Assembly: GCA_025059545.1 (NCBI GenBank)
Contig: JANXDJ010000008.1
Location: 1-36,082 of the forward strand
Direction of reading: 5' to 3'
Source of the DNA: Archaeoglobaceae archaeon
GTDB lineage: Archaea; Halobacteriota; Archaeoglobi; Archaeoglobales; Archaeoglobaceae
Length of the DNA stretch: 36,082 bases
In this document: positions 16,551-24,393 of the stretch, piece after piece
How the letters are laid out: the number at the start of each line of letters is the position of its first letter
Numbering within the stretch: the stretch's first letter is position 1
The notes under the pieces: model-generated
What the model was told of the DNA's origin: nothing
The model's database searches: none
The model's input: the letters and a program-made list of their open reading frames with translations, nothing else
Made by a program: the position numbers and the translations under genes

Positions 16551-17318
16551 CTATGTAAGTTTCCCTTCTGCGTATTTCTTTTCAAGAACTCTTTTAAGCT
16601 TTTCTAAGGATCTTTCAAGGCTTTCTTCTATTTCTTTTGCTTTTAGTCTTGTTGTAAGCCAGCCTAAACCAAGTGGTCCTAACTTGAAATCTAAGACGAA
16701 GATGTATCTAAATCCATCTGCTGTTGGGTTGAAGATTCCTTCATGGACATATTTCCTTATTAGGCTTGTATTGAACTTAGAGACATCTACATACTTTCTT
16801 GGTGGATCCCATTGTGTAACTCTTGTGGTGAACTCATACTTCCTCCTTCCAATCTGAGCGGTGTATTTCATCACCGATGTTGGTCCAAATTCGCCTTCTA
16901 TTCTCTTCGCCTCCTTGATATCAGGATGCCATTCGATTGCATTTTCGCCATTTGCTATATATTTAAACCCTAACTCAATTGGAACCTTAATCTCAACCGC
17001 TTTAGCGATCTTTCTTTCGCCAAGTAATCTTGGAATCAATGGAACTTTTTCAAGTTCTTTCATGCTCCATACCATGCTCGTCTTCAGCATTTGTCGTATT
17101 TTGTCTCTAATCAGATTGTCAGAAACTTTGAATACTGCTGCTAAGAAAGCGGTAGCGCATATAAGTAGCCCTAACAGCCCAACAATAATGGCAAGCAATC
17201 CAAGACCCGAAAAGAAGAATAGAACCCCTGCCAAAACGAACAGCAGTCCGATGATAAACCAAATAAGTCCAAAAATAAAAGTTTTAATTGCCAGCTTGTA
17301 TGCTCTTATCCAGTTCAT
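16551..17318 (-). CDS. Membrane-anchored SRPBCC (START-like) protein
   Basis: 255 residues. The N-terminal part has a short hairpin of two strongly hydrophobic helices (about 14-37 and 39-64, rich in G/L/F). After a charged linker (about 65-110) comes a beta-rich domain of about 145 residues with the polyketide-cyclase/START-like pattern: a VEIKVPIELGFKYIAN opening, EWHPDIKEAKRIEG, YTAQIGRRKYEFTTRV, WDPPRKYVDV, and a long final helix ESLERSLEKLKRVLEKK. SRPBCC domains enclose hydrophobic ligands such as lipids and sterols. Its place downstream of the acyl-CoA synthetase (53 bp) supports a role in lipid handling at the membrane face. Substrate and reaction, if any, are unknown. Confidence 0.75.
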   Translation of the reverse strand: MNWIRAYKLAIKTFIFGLIWFIIGLLFVLAGVLFFFSGLGLLAIIVGLLGLLICATAFLAAVFKVSDNLIRDKIRQMLKTSMVWSMKELEKVPLIPRLLGERKIAKAVEIKVPIELGFKYIANGENAIEWHPDIKEAKRIEGEFGPTSVMKYTAQIGRRKYEFTTRVTQWDPPRKYVDVSKFNTSLIRKYVHEGIFNPTADGFRYIFVLDFKLGPLGLGWLTTRLKAKEIEESLERSLEKLKRVLEKKYAEGKLT

Positions 17319-17371
17319 AGTTTATCAGAATTTATTCATGTATTTATTCTTTGCGATTCGCCATGAAGTGA

Positions 17372-18922
17372 CTACTGTAACTTTTTCAGTTCCTCCTCCA
17401 GCAACAACCTCTTGAGGATCTTTTGAACGTAGTTCGTCGGTAGGTTATCTCTTATCTCTATCTCTCTTGGAACCGCATATTTCGGAAGCTCTTTTGCACA
17501 GAACTCGATAAGTTCCTCTGGTTTGGCTTTCTCTCCCGCTTTAAGCTTTACAAAGGCTTTTACAATTTCAGAGCCATCTTTCTTTGGAACTCCTATGACA
17601 GCGCACATTTCCACTGCTGGATGCCTGAGCAAAGTCTCTTCGACAATCCTTGGATATACTTTGTAACCTGAGACATTTATCATTTCCTTAGATCTTCCTA
17701 CAATAAAGAAGAATCCATCTTCATCCATGTATGCCAGGTCTCCAGTGTAAAGCCATCCATCTCTTATCGGACTCTCAGCTTCCCAATAACCTTTCATAAC
17801 TTGTGGACCTCGGATACAAAGCTCTCCTACTTCTCCAATTTTTGCCTCACTTCCGTTCTCTTTTACTATTTTTGCTTCTGTCCCTACTACCGGAACACCG
17901 ATAGAACCAATTTTTGGATCCACTTCTTTTCCAAGGAATTTCGCAATTGCGAATATATTTACATGGGTAACTGGCGAAGTCTCAGTAAGTCCATAACCCT
18001 CTATTATTGGTAGCGGATTCTTCTGCATATGTTTCTCAGCAACAACCTTTGGCAAAGGCGCTGAACCAGAGATTGCCAAGGTAAAATCAACATCTTTGGA
18101 TAGAAGTTTCATGTATTGCTTTGGAACACCTACAGTTAGAAGGGGTTTGTATTTGTTGACCTTTTCTGCTATGTCGTCGTAATCAGATGGATTGGGGATC
18201 ATTATTATATTTGTTGCCCATGAAACACCTGTGTGTAAAGCCCAGTGACCATATGAGTGAGTGATTGGTAAAGCTAATAGCACAGCGGATCCTTTAAAAG
18301 CTTCTAAGGCTCCACCAAGAATCCACGGTAAAACTTGAAAAACGTTTGCGGTAATATTGTAATGCGTTAGCATCACGCCCTTAGGAAGTCCAGTAACACC
18401 CCCTGTGAACAATATCACCGCTACATCCTCTTTTGGATTTATTTTAACCTCAGGGCACTCAGGTTCGGAATCTCTGATTGTGCTCCAAAATTCATCCCTT
18501 TTCTCATGTTCAACTACGATATGCGGAACTTTCTCATTTACTACTTCAGTGGACACAACAAATTTTGCTTTCACCCTTTCAATGCTTCGATTCACTTCCG
18601 CTTTTCCTTGAAGTGGATTTGTTATTGCACAAATTCCACCAGCTTTTAGAACTGCCATTTCTGAAATTAGAAACTCTGGACAATTTGGGAGACATAAAAG
18701 AACTCTATCTCCTTTTTCAATCCTCTTAGACAAGTAACTGCTTAGTCTGTTTACAAAATCAAGAACTTCCGAATATCTGTATTCCACCTCTCGGAAAGAA
18801 CACGCGATGTTTTCGGAAAACTCTTTTGCTGAATCATCAAGAAGTTTAGAAATAGGTATTTCTGGTATTTCTATACTCTCCCTGAGACCCAATACATTAT
18901 AGCTCTTTATCCACTCATACAT
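17372..18922 (-). CDS. Acyl-CoA synthetase (AMP-forming)
   Basis: 516 residues of the ANL family, activating a carboxylic acid to its CoA thioester through an acyl-adenylate. Motifs are the phosphate loop FTGGVTGLPKGVMLTH, EGYGLTETSPVTH (adenine/AMP site), GWLYTGDLAYMDEDGFFFIVGRSKEMINVSGYK hinge region (quoted in part), and the C-terminal adenylation lysine in NYVQKILKR (normally GKILR). Fatty or other hydrophobic acid is the likely substrate given its neighbours. The ATG at 18922 overlaps the upstream acyl-CoA dehydrogenase stop by 8 nt; an ATG at 18958 would add 12 residues but overlap it by 44 nt. Both genes are probably translated together. Confidence 0.88.
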   Translation of the reverse strand: MYEWIKSYNVLGLRESIEIPEIPISKLLDDSAKEFSENIACSFREVEYRYSEVLDFVNRLSSYLSKRIEKGDRVLLCLPNCPEFLISEMAVLKAGGICAITNPLQGKAEVNRSIERVKAKFVVSTEVVNEKVPHIVVEHEKRDEFWSTIRDSEPECPEVKINPKEDVAVILFTGGVTGLPKGVMLTHYNITANVFQVLPWILGGALEAFKGSAVLLALPITHSYGHWALHTGVSWATNIIMIPNPSDYDDIAEKVNKYKPLLTVGVPKQYMKLLSKDVDFTLAISGSAPLPKVVAEKHMQKNPLPIIEGYGLTETSPVTHVNIFAIAKFLGKEVDPKIGSIGVPVVGTEAKIVKENGSEAKIGEVGELCIRGPQVMKGYWEAESPIRDGWLYTGDLAYMDEDGFFFIVGRSKEMINVSGYKVYPRIVEETLLRHPAVEMCAVIGVPKKDGSEIVKAFVKLKAGEKAKPEELIEFCAKELPKYAVPREIEIRDNLPTNYVQKILKRLLLEEELKKLQ

Positions 18923-20123
18923 AAGCTGAAAACCCCTTTCCAAGTAATTCCCTTCCAACTACAAGCTTTTGAACTTCCGTTGTTCCATCTGGTATTGTCA
19001 TCATTCTTGCATCTCTGAAGTATCTCTCTATAGGGTATTCATCGCTTAAACCCAGTCCACCATGGATCTGAATAGCGTTGTATGCAACTTTCACAGACCC
19101 TTCACAAGCATAGGCTTTTGCAAGTGAAGACATCAACCTTGCCTGCGGATTTCCCATGGTAACCAGATAAAGTGCCTTGTAGGATAGAAGTCTTGAAGAC
19201 TCTGTAATTGCGGTCATTTTGTATAGCATATCTTGAATTAGCTGGAATCTGCCTATCGGTCTTCCGAATTGCTTTCTCTGCTTAGCATAGCTGATCGAAG
19301 CATCTAAGCATGCCTGAGATATTCCAGTAGCCATAAGAGCCATCCCAGAACGCATCATACAGAAAATTGCACTCAAAGGAGACATGTATCCAAATAACTT
19401 TGCAATACCTTCATGAATGGGAATTTTTGCTTCACCACTAAGAGATTTGGCTATCATGTTTGTCAAGGCGTTCTCCTTTGGAACTCTGCAGTTTTTAAGA
19501 TAAATCTCTCCTGTTGGAGCGCATCTCCATCCAAGCTTGTGCAATTCGCTTGTTTCAAATGGTGAGTTGATTTTATCCACGAGAAACATTTCCTGAGTGC
19601 CAGTATCTTTTAGAGTTGCAGCTACCAATGCAACATCAGCTATTGGGGCATTGCTGATCCAAGTCTTCGTTCCATTTAACACGTATTCATCACCATCAAG
19701 AACTGCGGTTGTTTTTAGCGTCGAAGTATCGCTTCCAGCTTCTGGTTCTGTAACTGCTAAGCATCCTATTACCTGATTCTTCTCAAGCTTCTTTTCAAGA
19801 GCATCTCTCGTCTTATCAGAAGCTAGGTTGACAAAAACTACTGGAAAAGACATTCCAATCACAACGTTTAGACTTGCCCAAATTCTGCTGATCTCTTCAC
19901 TTGCAATTCCGTAGTAGAACGGGTCTTCAAAGTAAACTGAAATGCTTTCAGGGTCGTAGCCAATTCCAATTTTCTTGAACTTTGCATATAGTTCTAAAGC
20001 TTCTTCTTTTGTCAAACCTCCCCTTTTTTCCTTCTCATCAACAATTGGTGCAATTTCTTTTTCCAGAAATTCTTTCAGAGAGCTTTTAAATATTCTATGT
20101 TCTTGCGAGAATTCAAAATCCAC
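18915..20123 (-). CDS. Acyl-CoA dehydrogenase with Asp at the usual catalytic Glu position
   Basis: 402 residues, full-length family member. FAD/substrate motifs are TEPEAGSD and KTWISNA in the middle beta domain; the C-terminal four-helix domain has YAKQRKQFGRPIG, AYNAIQIHGGLGLSDEYPIERYFRDAR (quoted in part) and PDGTTEVQKLVVGREL. In the commonest subfamily the last motif reads EGTxE and its first Glu is the alpha-proton-abstracting base; here that position is Asp379. Asp at this place has been reported for some alicyclic acyl-CoA dehydrogenases, so the substrate may be non-linear. The start is GTG preceded by a perfect AGGAGGTGAT. The gene lies between an SCP2 protein and an acyl-CoA synthetase. 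Confidence 0.9.
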   Translation of the reverse strand: MDFEFSQEHRIFKSSLKEFLEKEIAPIVDEKEKRGGLTKEEALELYAKFKKIGIGYDPESISVYFEDPFYYGIASEEISRIWASLNVVIGMSFPVVFVNLASDKTRDALEKKLEKNQVIGCLAVTEPEAGSDTSTLKTTAVLDGDEYVLNGTKTWISNAPIADVALVAATLKDTGTQEMFLVDKINSPFETSELHKLGWRCAPTGEIYLKNCRVPKENALTNMIAKSLSGEAKIPIHEGIAKLFGYMSPLSAIFCMMRSGMALMATGISQACLDASISYAKQRKQFGRPIGRFQLIQDMLYKMTAITESSRLLSYKALYLVTMGNPQARLMSSLAKAYACEGSVKVAYNAIQIHGGLGLSDEYPIERYFRDARMMTIPDGTTEVQKLVVGRELLGKGFSAYV

Positions 20124-20126
20124 GAA

Positions 20127-20136
20127 ATCACCTCCT
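20127..20136 (-). promoter_or_regulatory. Strong Shine-Dalgarno site of the acyl-CoA dehydrogenase
   Basis: AGGAGGTGAT on the minus strand, 3 nt before the GTG start at 20123 and overlapping the stop codon of the upstream SCP2 gene. It fully complements the 16S rRNA tail, and fixes the GTG as the start. Confidence 0.8.
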
Positions 20137-20752
20137 ATTTTATCGGGATTGAAGAGATTAATTCCATGAATCTCCTTACGGCATTCATATTACGCATCAT
20201 ATACCCTATATCCCCTTGTAATTTCAGCTTGCCAGTGACTACTAAGGATATTGGATCTGCTTTTCCACTTATAAGCTGTTTGAATACTCCATAGGTGCCA
20301 ATAAGCTTAAATTTTGCATCGTTATGCTCACCGGGTGCTATGAATTCCATGTTTCTTAACTCACCGTGCCAGAAGTCCATCCAAATATACGTAGCGGATC
20401 CCTTTACATCTTCTAACTTTATATTGGCAATCTTATTTGCCAGTTCTTCTGCATTTAGCAAGGATATGTCGAGTTTATCTGGATCAAGCTCTAATCCAAG
20501 TTTGTTTAGAAACTTTTCTTCTGGACTTCCTTTAAATTTGCCCCATTTCTCTACTGGTATGGTTGCAAGCATAGCGATAAAACCCGCAAGTCTTTCCGGG
20601 TCTTTTAAGTCTCTGAGTGCTTCTTCGTCAACTTCGATCCTACAAAGGTAGTCCCCCTCCCAGTTCGCAGCGATCTTTTTCAGATCTTTGTCACCATTGA
20701 CTTTTTTTATAACTTCGTTCATCCATTCTAAGGAGGGATATACAACTGCCAT
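20135..20752 (-). CDS. SCP2-like lipid-binding protein (long form)
   Basis: 205 residues. The C-terminal half (about 105-200) fits the SCP2/sterol-carrier fold: a beta sheet with KGSATYIWMDFWHGEL, NDAKFKLIGTYGVFKQLISGKADP and VTGKLKLQGDIGYMMRNMNAVRRFMEL. The LxGxxxxMxxxxxAxxxF ending is typical. The N-terminal 100 residues are mostly helical and charged with no recognised domain. SCP2 domains bind acyl-CoAs, fatty acids or sterols without catalysis. It ends 11 bp before the acyl-CoA dehydrogenase start, whose ribosome site overlaps its stop. Probably carries or presents substrate to that enzyme (inference). Confidence 0.75.
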   Translation of the reverse strand: MAVVYPSLEWMNEVIKKVNGDKDLKKIAANWEGDYLCRIEVDEEALRDLKDPERLAGFIAMLATIPVEKWGKFKGSPEEKFLNKLGLELDPDKLDISLLNAEELANKIANIKLEDVKGSATYIWMDFWHGELRNMEFIAPGEHNDAKFKLIGTYGVFKQLISGKADPISLVVTGKLKLQGDIGYMMRNMNAVRRFMELISSIPIK

Positions 20753-20799
20753 GGGATTTGTTAAATTTAAAGATTTTAAAAATTTTTTGTGTAACTATA

Positions 20800-21165
20800 C
20801 TAACGAGTGCTCATAATGGTGCTAAGTCTTTTTGCCAAGGCTACATTCTTTACTTTTAACTTACCAGAAAGCATAAGTTTTAGAGTTTTTATTGTGCTTG
20901 AATTACCAAGTAGTGAGCTTATAACTCCATAATTTGCGGAGATCAATGCATATTTTGACTTTTCGGGTTTTCCATTTTTGACCTCAATTTTATCTCCCAT
21001 GAACTCTATAGTTGCGGTAAACCCAAGATCTCTTATCTCTATAACAGCGGTTCCACGAGTTTTCATTGCAATTTCAGCCTTTCTTTTGTCTCTGCGAACG
21101 TTCTGCATGATTAAGTTTCCGAGAAGGTTTGCGAGCCCCTCTTTTGGATAAACTACCTCGACCAT
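20800..21165 (-). CDS. SCP2-like lipid-binding protein (short form)
   Basis: 121 residues that correspond almost entirely to an SCP2-like domain: a short helical start (ANLLGNLIMQNVRRDKRKAE), a beta meander (AVIEIRDLGFTATIEFMG, IEVKNGKPEKSKYALISANYGVI), and the C-terminal helix region LMLSGKLKVKNVALAKRLSTIM. It has the same organisation as the C-terminal half of the next gene (47 bp downstream), so the two may be distant paralogues. First gene of the leftward lipid cluster. A TATA-like TTTATTAA lies about 27 nt upstream. Confidence 0.68.
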   Translation of the reverse strand: MVEVVYPKEGLANLLGNLIMQNVRRDKRKAEIAMKTRGTAVIEIRDLGFTATIEFMGDKIEVKNGKPEKSKYALISANYGVISSLLGNSSTIKTLKLMLSGKLKVKNVALAKRLSTIMSTR

Positions 21166-21249
21166 ATTAAAAATTTTAATTAATAGTTAATAAAATTTGC
21201 TTTTTGTTACGCAGAAAAGTTTAATATCAAATATAGTAAACATACAACT
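21166..21249. promoter_or_regulatory. Divergent promoter region of the lipid island
   Basis: 84 bp, very AT-rich, between two divergent operons. Plus-strand TATA candidate TTTAATATC at 21219-21227, about 26 nt before the ATG at 21250. Minus-strand candidate TTTATTAA around 21188-21196, about 27 nt before the ATG at 21165. A regulator acting here could control both arms together. Confidence 0.4.
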
Positions 21250-21639
21250 ATGCAGTTCATGATAGCGAGGTCGATTTGCTATCTATTGAGCCTAATATTC
21301 CTTTTTGGTGGCTTCTATTTCCTTCTGTATTCTGAAGATCTGTTTTCAAATCTTCAGAAGTTTGGAATCGACACGAAAAACGAGATCATTTTTTGGAAAA
21401 CTCTTACCTTTGCATACATGATTACAATCTCCGCTCTTTCATTTTTAGTTGCTCAGAATATAACGCTCTATTGGAGAGCAATTCCAGTCTTAGTAATCGC
21501 AAAGCTCTCTTCTTCGCTTACTGGTCTTGCTTTTTACACAACTGGAGTAGCCTTAGGCGGAGTAATTTTTGTAGTGGATTTTCCACTTGCAGTGCTTTTT
21601 GTTGCCATATATTTCTGGATTCTTAAGGTGAAGGGATGA
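21250..21639 (+). CDS. Four-helix membrane protein of unknown function
   Basis: 129 residues with four predicted membrane helices (about 5-27, 49-68, 73-93, 99-126) and short loops; the only long polar stretch is about 28-48 (SEDLFSNLQKFGIDTKNE). I do not recognise the family. The stop overlaps the GMC oxidoreductase ATG by 4 nt, so the two are translationally coupled and the membrane protein may anchor or feed that enzyme, or carry electrons with it. No haem-ligand histidines are visible, which argues against a cytochrome. Confidence 0.75.
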   Translation: MQFMIARSICYLLSLIFLFGGFYFLLYSEDLFSNLQKFGIDTKNEIIFWKTLTFAYMITISALSFLVAQNITLYWRAIPVLVIAKLSSSLTGLAFYTTGVALGGVIFVVDFPLAVLFVAIYFWILKVKG

Positions 21640-23525
21640 TTGATTTTCTAAAAAAGCTTGGAGAGGCTTTTTTAAGTTCTGAAGTCACTTCGAAGTATGA
21701 ATTGGATGAGAAAAAGCTAAAAATCTTATTTTCAAAGCTCCCCTTCCATGTCAGAATTCTTTTGAAATTATCCTCCTTATTCATTAATTTGCTGCCAATT
21801 CTAAGGGTCTTTTCAGGAAAAAAGCCGTGCACAATTTCATCTATGCCGGTAGAAGAGAGAACAAGATATCTCGATAAATTAGCAAGAAGCAGAATTAGCC
21901 TTCTAAGAAACTCTTTTCTAATTCTAAAACTTTTGGCATTATTCTTATATTTTGAAAAGGAAGAAGTGAAGAAAGAAGTTGGCTGTTTTATTTCAATTCC
22001 AAATAGAAGAGTAAAAAAGCCTGAAATGGCTGAAGATAGCATTATAGAATTTAATAAACGTGTCGGAATGCTAAATCTCAAATGTGATGTTGCTGTTATT
22101 GGTTCAGGAGCAGGCGGAGCGGTAGTTGCGAAGGAGCTTTCAGAGAAGGGACTTAAAGTTCTTGTAATTGAAGAAGGTTTTATGCATCTGCCTAAGGGAG
22201 ATACATTTGACTCCATACTCAATATTTACAGAAATTCTGGTTTTGAAATCACGCTTCCAATGTCGCCATCGCAACCGTTTATTCTTCTGCCTTCAGGAAG
22301 ATGTGTTGGTGGAACAACTGTAATAAACGAGGGAACTTGTTTTAGAACTCCAGATAGCGTTATAAAGAGATGGAACTCTGAATTTGATTTGGATATAGAT
22401 CTGAATGAAATGCACAGATATTTTGACAGAATAGAGAGAACTATGAACGTTCATAGAGCATCAATTCAGCTTATAGGAAAAGCTTCGATGAAAATAGCTT
22501 TTGCTTGCGAAAAACTCAACTATTCTTACTTCCCTCTAAAAAAGAACATATCACAATGTGAGGCTTTAGGTTTATGTGAATTTGGATGCCCCATAGATGC
22601 AAAAAGAGCTATGAACGTTAGCTATATTCCATTAGCAGCGAATTCTGGAGCTAAAATCTATACTGGAATGAGAGTTAAGAGTATAGACTTCAAAGGGAAG
22701 TCGATAACTAAAATTGGCGGTGATATAAGAAGTAGAACTGGAGAAATTCTCGGAAAGTTTTCAGTCGAAGCAAAATACTTCGTTCTATGTGCAGGAGCTA
22801 TACAAACGCCTTATCTACTGCTTAGAAATGGAATAGCCAATTCAAGCGGTCTTGTTGGTAAGAATTTGCGTGTGCATCCATGTTTTGCACTTATGGGAGT
22901 TTTTGAAGAGAAGTTAGATGGCTGGAAATCTATTTCGCAGAGTTTGGCAATTGATGAATTCTTGGAAGAGGGAATTCTTTTCGAAGCGACTTTTTTGCCT
23001 TTAAACATAGGACTCTCGGGCAATTATCTTTCTAATCTTTCTGAGATTGTTGAGAAATGGGACAAAATCGCATTTCTTGGAGTTATGCTTAGTGATGAAG
23101 ATTCTAAAGGATCTGTGAGGGTTTTTGCCAATAAACCTTTGATTTTCTACAACTTAGGCAAAAGAGATTTACAAAAAACCGAGAAAGCTATCTTAGAGGG
23201 GTGTAGAATTCTCCTCTCAGCTGGTGCTAAGAATGTGATCACGCCCTCCTACAATTTCCCTTTTATAAGAGATTTGAGCGAAATAAAGAAAATAGCTCCA
23301 AATGGAGTTGTTTGGAGTGCTTATCATCCTCAAGGAACCTGTAGAATGAGTAAAGATCCGTTTAGAGGTGTTGTCGATTCATATGGCAAAGCTCACGACT
23401 TTGATAATCTCTACATAGCGGATGCAAGTATCTTTCCCTCAAGCGTTAAGGTTAATCCGATGGTAAGTATAATGGGTTTTGCGATGAGAACCGCAGAAAG
23501 GATCTCGGAGGTGGAAAATGCTTGA
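21636..23525 (+). CDS. GMC-family FAD oxidoreductase (long-chain alcohol oxidase/dehydrogenase-like)
   Basis: 629 residues. Residues about 1-145 form a helical N-terminal domain seen on large GMC proteins (LPFHVRILLKLSS, SMPVEERTRYLDKLARSR). The FAD site follows at about 150-175, VIGSGAGGAVVAKELSEKG, then GGTTVINEGTCFR. A cysteine-containing segment CEALGLCEFGCPIDAKRA is typical of fatty-alcohol-oxidase-like members. The C-terminal active-site region has AYHPQGTCRMS (His), and DNLYIADASIFPSSVKVNPMVSIMG (His/Asn position). The family oxidises alcohols to aldehydes or ketones. Coupled to the upstream membrane protein (4-nt overlap) and the downstream dehydrogenase-like gene (8-nt overlap). Confidence 0.83.
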   Translation: MIDFLKKLGEAFLSSEVTSKYELDEKKLKILFSKLPFHVRILLKLSSLFINLLPILRVFSGKKPCTISSMPVEERTRYLDKLARSRISLLRNSFLILKLLALFLYFEKEEVKKEVGCFISIPNRRVKKPEMAEDSIIEFNKRVGMLNLKCDVAVIGSGAGGAVVAKELSEKGLKVLVIEEGFMHLPKGDTFDSILNIYRNSGFEITLPMSPSQPFILLPSGRCVGGTTVINEGTCFRTPDSVIKRWNSEFDLDIDLNEMHRYFDRIERTMNVHRASIQLIGKASMKIAFACEKLNYSYFPLKKNISQCEALGLCEFGCPIDAKRAMNVSYIPLAANSGAKIYTGMRVKSIDFKGKSITKIGGDIRSRTGEILGKFSVEAKYFVLCAGAIQTPYLLLRNGIANSSGLVGKNLRVHPCFALMGVFEEKLDGWKSISQSLAIDEFLEEGILFEATFLPLNIGLSGNYLSNLSEIVEKWDKIAFLGVMLSDEDSKGSVRVFANKPLIFYNLGKRDLQKTEKAILEGCRILLSAGAKNVITPSYNFPFIRDLSEIKKIAPNGVVWSAYHPQGTCRMSKDPFRGVVDSYGKAHDFDNLYIADASIFPSSVKVNPMVSIMGFAMRTAERISEVENA

Positions 23526-24372
23526 GAATGAAGAGTTAAGAGCTCTAAGTGGTGCAGTTTCCGAATTCATCAAATTAGAGAGTGAAAAGGAAAGTGATGT
23601 TTTTAAAATTTGGGAAAAAGGATTCAGGCTTGGATACTTCGATCTTTCAAATCTAACTCTCCTCGAATCTTCCACTGTTTTTTCAACAATCCATGAAATA
23701 AAACCAGATTTGGGATCTCAGCTACTATACCTATCAATCTCAGAATACGCCTTTAAGGATAAAGCTTCGCTTTCATTCCAGTCAGAATGTGGCTTGATCA
23801 CTGATTGGGTTCAGGAGAGATACGTTTTGATTTCAGACGATGTTAAAATGATAAAAGCCTCTGCAGAATTTCTAACTACCGAAATCTCCAAACTAAAAGA
23901 GGTTCATGTTATTGAAGATAGAAAGGTCAACATAAAGCCTTTAGTAAATGTTTTGTTGGCATCAAGATGTATTGGAACCGCAATTCATGCTTTTAATCTG
24001 GCTTTGAAGTATTTAAAGGATATCAAACTGAGTAGGAACTACTACCACAGTTTTGAGAAGCTTGGTGAAATATCAGTCGATATTAGAGCATCGGAATTGC
24101 TAATAAAAGCTTCTACAATGGTTGAGTCAGGAGAAGCGGAAAAAATATCGGAAATGGCTCTTTGGAAGTCCGCAATAACAGCGGTGATGGCAGTAGATGA
24201 AGCGGTTCTCCTTCAAGAGGGAGCTTATAAGTATCAAGAAGACTTTAAAGTTGAAGTATTCAGAGATCTATCGAAAATTAAGCATAGAAACCCAAAAACC
24301 GCTTCTGTTCATGATTTAAAAGTCTCTGAGCTATATTATCCTAAAACTGCAGATTTCTGTCCAAAAATTTAG
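23518..24372 (+). CDS. Degenerate acyl-CoA-dehydrogenase-like protein
   Basis: 284 residues, against about 380-400 for a true acyl-CoA dehydrogenase. The C-terminal part resembles that family's helical domain: a CIGTAIHAFNLALKYLKD helix, ASELLIKASTMVESGEAEK, the AVDEAVLLQEGAYKYQEDFKVEVFRDL stretch (quoted in part) where active enzymes have A-Q-GG-G-Y-ER-RDA. The TEPxAGSD and KxWISN motifs of the middle domain are missing, and FRDLSKIKHRNPKT has no EGT-x-E base. The protein is therefore probably non-catalytic or a partner subunit. It starts 8 nt inside the GMC gene. The homology is a by-eye judgement; an unrelated helical protein is possible. Confidence 0.6.
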   Translation: MLENEELRALSGAVSEFIKLESEKESDVFKIWEKGFRLGYFDLSNLTLLESSTVFSTIHEIKPDLGSQLLYLSISEYAFKDKASLSFQSECGLITDWVQERYVLISDDVKMIKASAEFLTTEISKLKEVHVIEDRKVNIKPLVNVLLASRCIGTAIHAFNLALKYLKDIKLSRNYYHSFEKLGEISVDIRASELLIKASTMVESGEAEKISEMALWKSAITAVMAVDEAVLLQEGAYKYQEDFKVEVFRDLSKIKHRNPKTASVHDLKVSELYYPKTADFCPKI

Positions 24373-24393
24373 TTTTTGATTTTTGAAAACTGT

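Noticed and set aside
16364..16558. 64-codon plus-strand frame in the same gap
   Set aside because: Antisense to the split membrane-protein gene, with no ribosome site or promoter at the right distance.
16301..16585. 94-codon minus-strand frame after the SRPBCC gene taken as one intact gene
   Set aside because: Only its middle part looks like protein. After the T7 tract the hydrophobic continuation is in another frame, so the split-gene reading is preferred.
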